DNA of 7,235 bases from Alphaproteobacteria bacterium (GTDB lineage Bacteria; Pseudomonadota; Alphaproteobacteria; UBA6615). The notes beneath the pieces were generated by a model. It had not been told where the DNA came from. It searched no databases and saw nothing but the letters and a program-made list of their open reading frames with translations. The DNA is taken from contig JAQWSA010000121.1 in assembly GCA_029243445.1 (NCBI GenBank), positions 1-7,235 on the forward strand. The letters are read 5' to 3'. Below, in pieces: positions 7,154 to 7,235 of the stretch (its first letter is position 1; each line of letters begins with the position of its first letter). The position numbers were made by a program, and so were the translations under genes.

Positions 7154-7235
7154 ATTATAGTCCTCATTAACTGTAATTTTTTTGCAATAATTAAATTAAT
7201 CAATGGTATTCATTAGTTCTTATCGATTCGTATTG
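7154..7235 (-). promoter_or_regulatory. Leader of the DUF1015 gene with GAGGA ribosome site
   Basis: GAGGA at 7165-7161 on the minus strand is seven bases from the TTG start and fixes it. An ATG overlapping this region (7168-7166) opens only five codons. The remaining bases to the window edge are A/T rich and show no recognisable gene end or confident promoter. TATAAT lies directly before the TTG, but too close to act as a -10 for this start with that ribosome site. Confidence 0.6.

Overview
This is an AT-rich stretch of bacterial chromosome. Every credible gene lies on the minus strand, so transcription runs from high to low coordinates: DUF1015-family gene, miaA, ilvB (broken), ilvH, ilvC, then leuA, which runs off the left edge. 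The order miaA-ilvB-ilvH-ilvC-leuA with a DUF1015 gene upstream, the 339-residue class I IlvC, the LeuA signature WSPEDGSRTE and the MiaA signature YRDLRILTARPT all resemble alphaproteobacteria. Low G+C and short spacers would suit a free-living aquatic lineage. The taxonomic placement is inference from remembered family patterns, not from a search.

Layout from right to left. Bases 7235-7154 hold only the leader of the DUF1015 gene. Bases 7153-5879 encode a 424-residue DUF1015 protein that starts at TTG behind a clear GAGGA. miaA (tRNA dimethylallyltransferase) follows 25 bases later, with its best start at the ATG at 5853. A 278-base spacer carries a candidate promoter for the ilv genes. The acetolactate synthase large subunit (4630-2861) is interrupted by one in-frame TAA at 3835-3833. 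The small subunit ilvH (2769-2254) and ketol-acid reductoisomerase ilvC (2136-1117) follow. A 479-base gap then separates ilvC from leuA (637 to beyond base 1).

Pathway logic: IlvB+IlvH make acetolactate or acetohydroxybutyrate, and IlvC converts these to the dihydroxy acids that lead to valine and isoleucine. LeuA diverts 2-oxoisovalerate into leucine synthesis. ilvD, ilvE, leuB and leuCD are not in the window. MiaA and the DUF1015 protein have no known role in this pathway.

Three points deserve attention. First, the in-frame stop in ilvB falls at a normally conserved Tyr of the HGTYEAN motif, with the reading frame intact on both sides. Second, the same gene has Glu where the thiamine-diphosphate/Mg motif usually has Asp. 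Third, the leuA leader carries a 24-base-pair composite hairpin that would hide the Shine-Dalgarno and start of a 20-codon upstream ORF, whose stop overlaps the leuA start as ATGA. I see no CRISPR array, transposon, tRNA, rRNA or clear novel system. The leuA leader is the best candidate for something undescribed.
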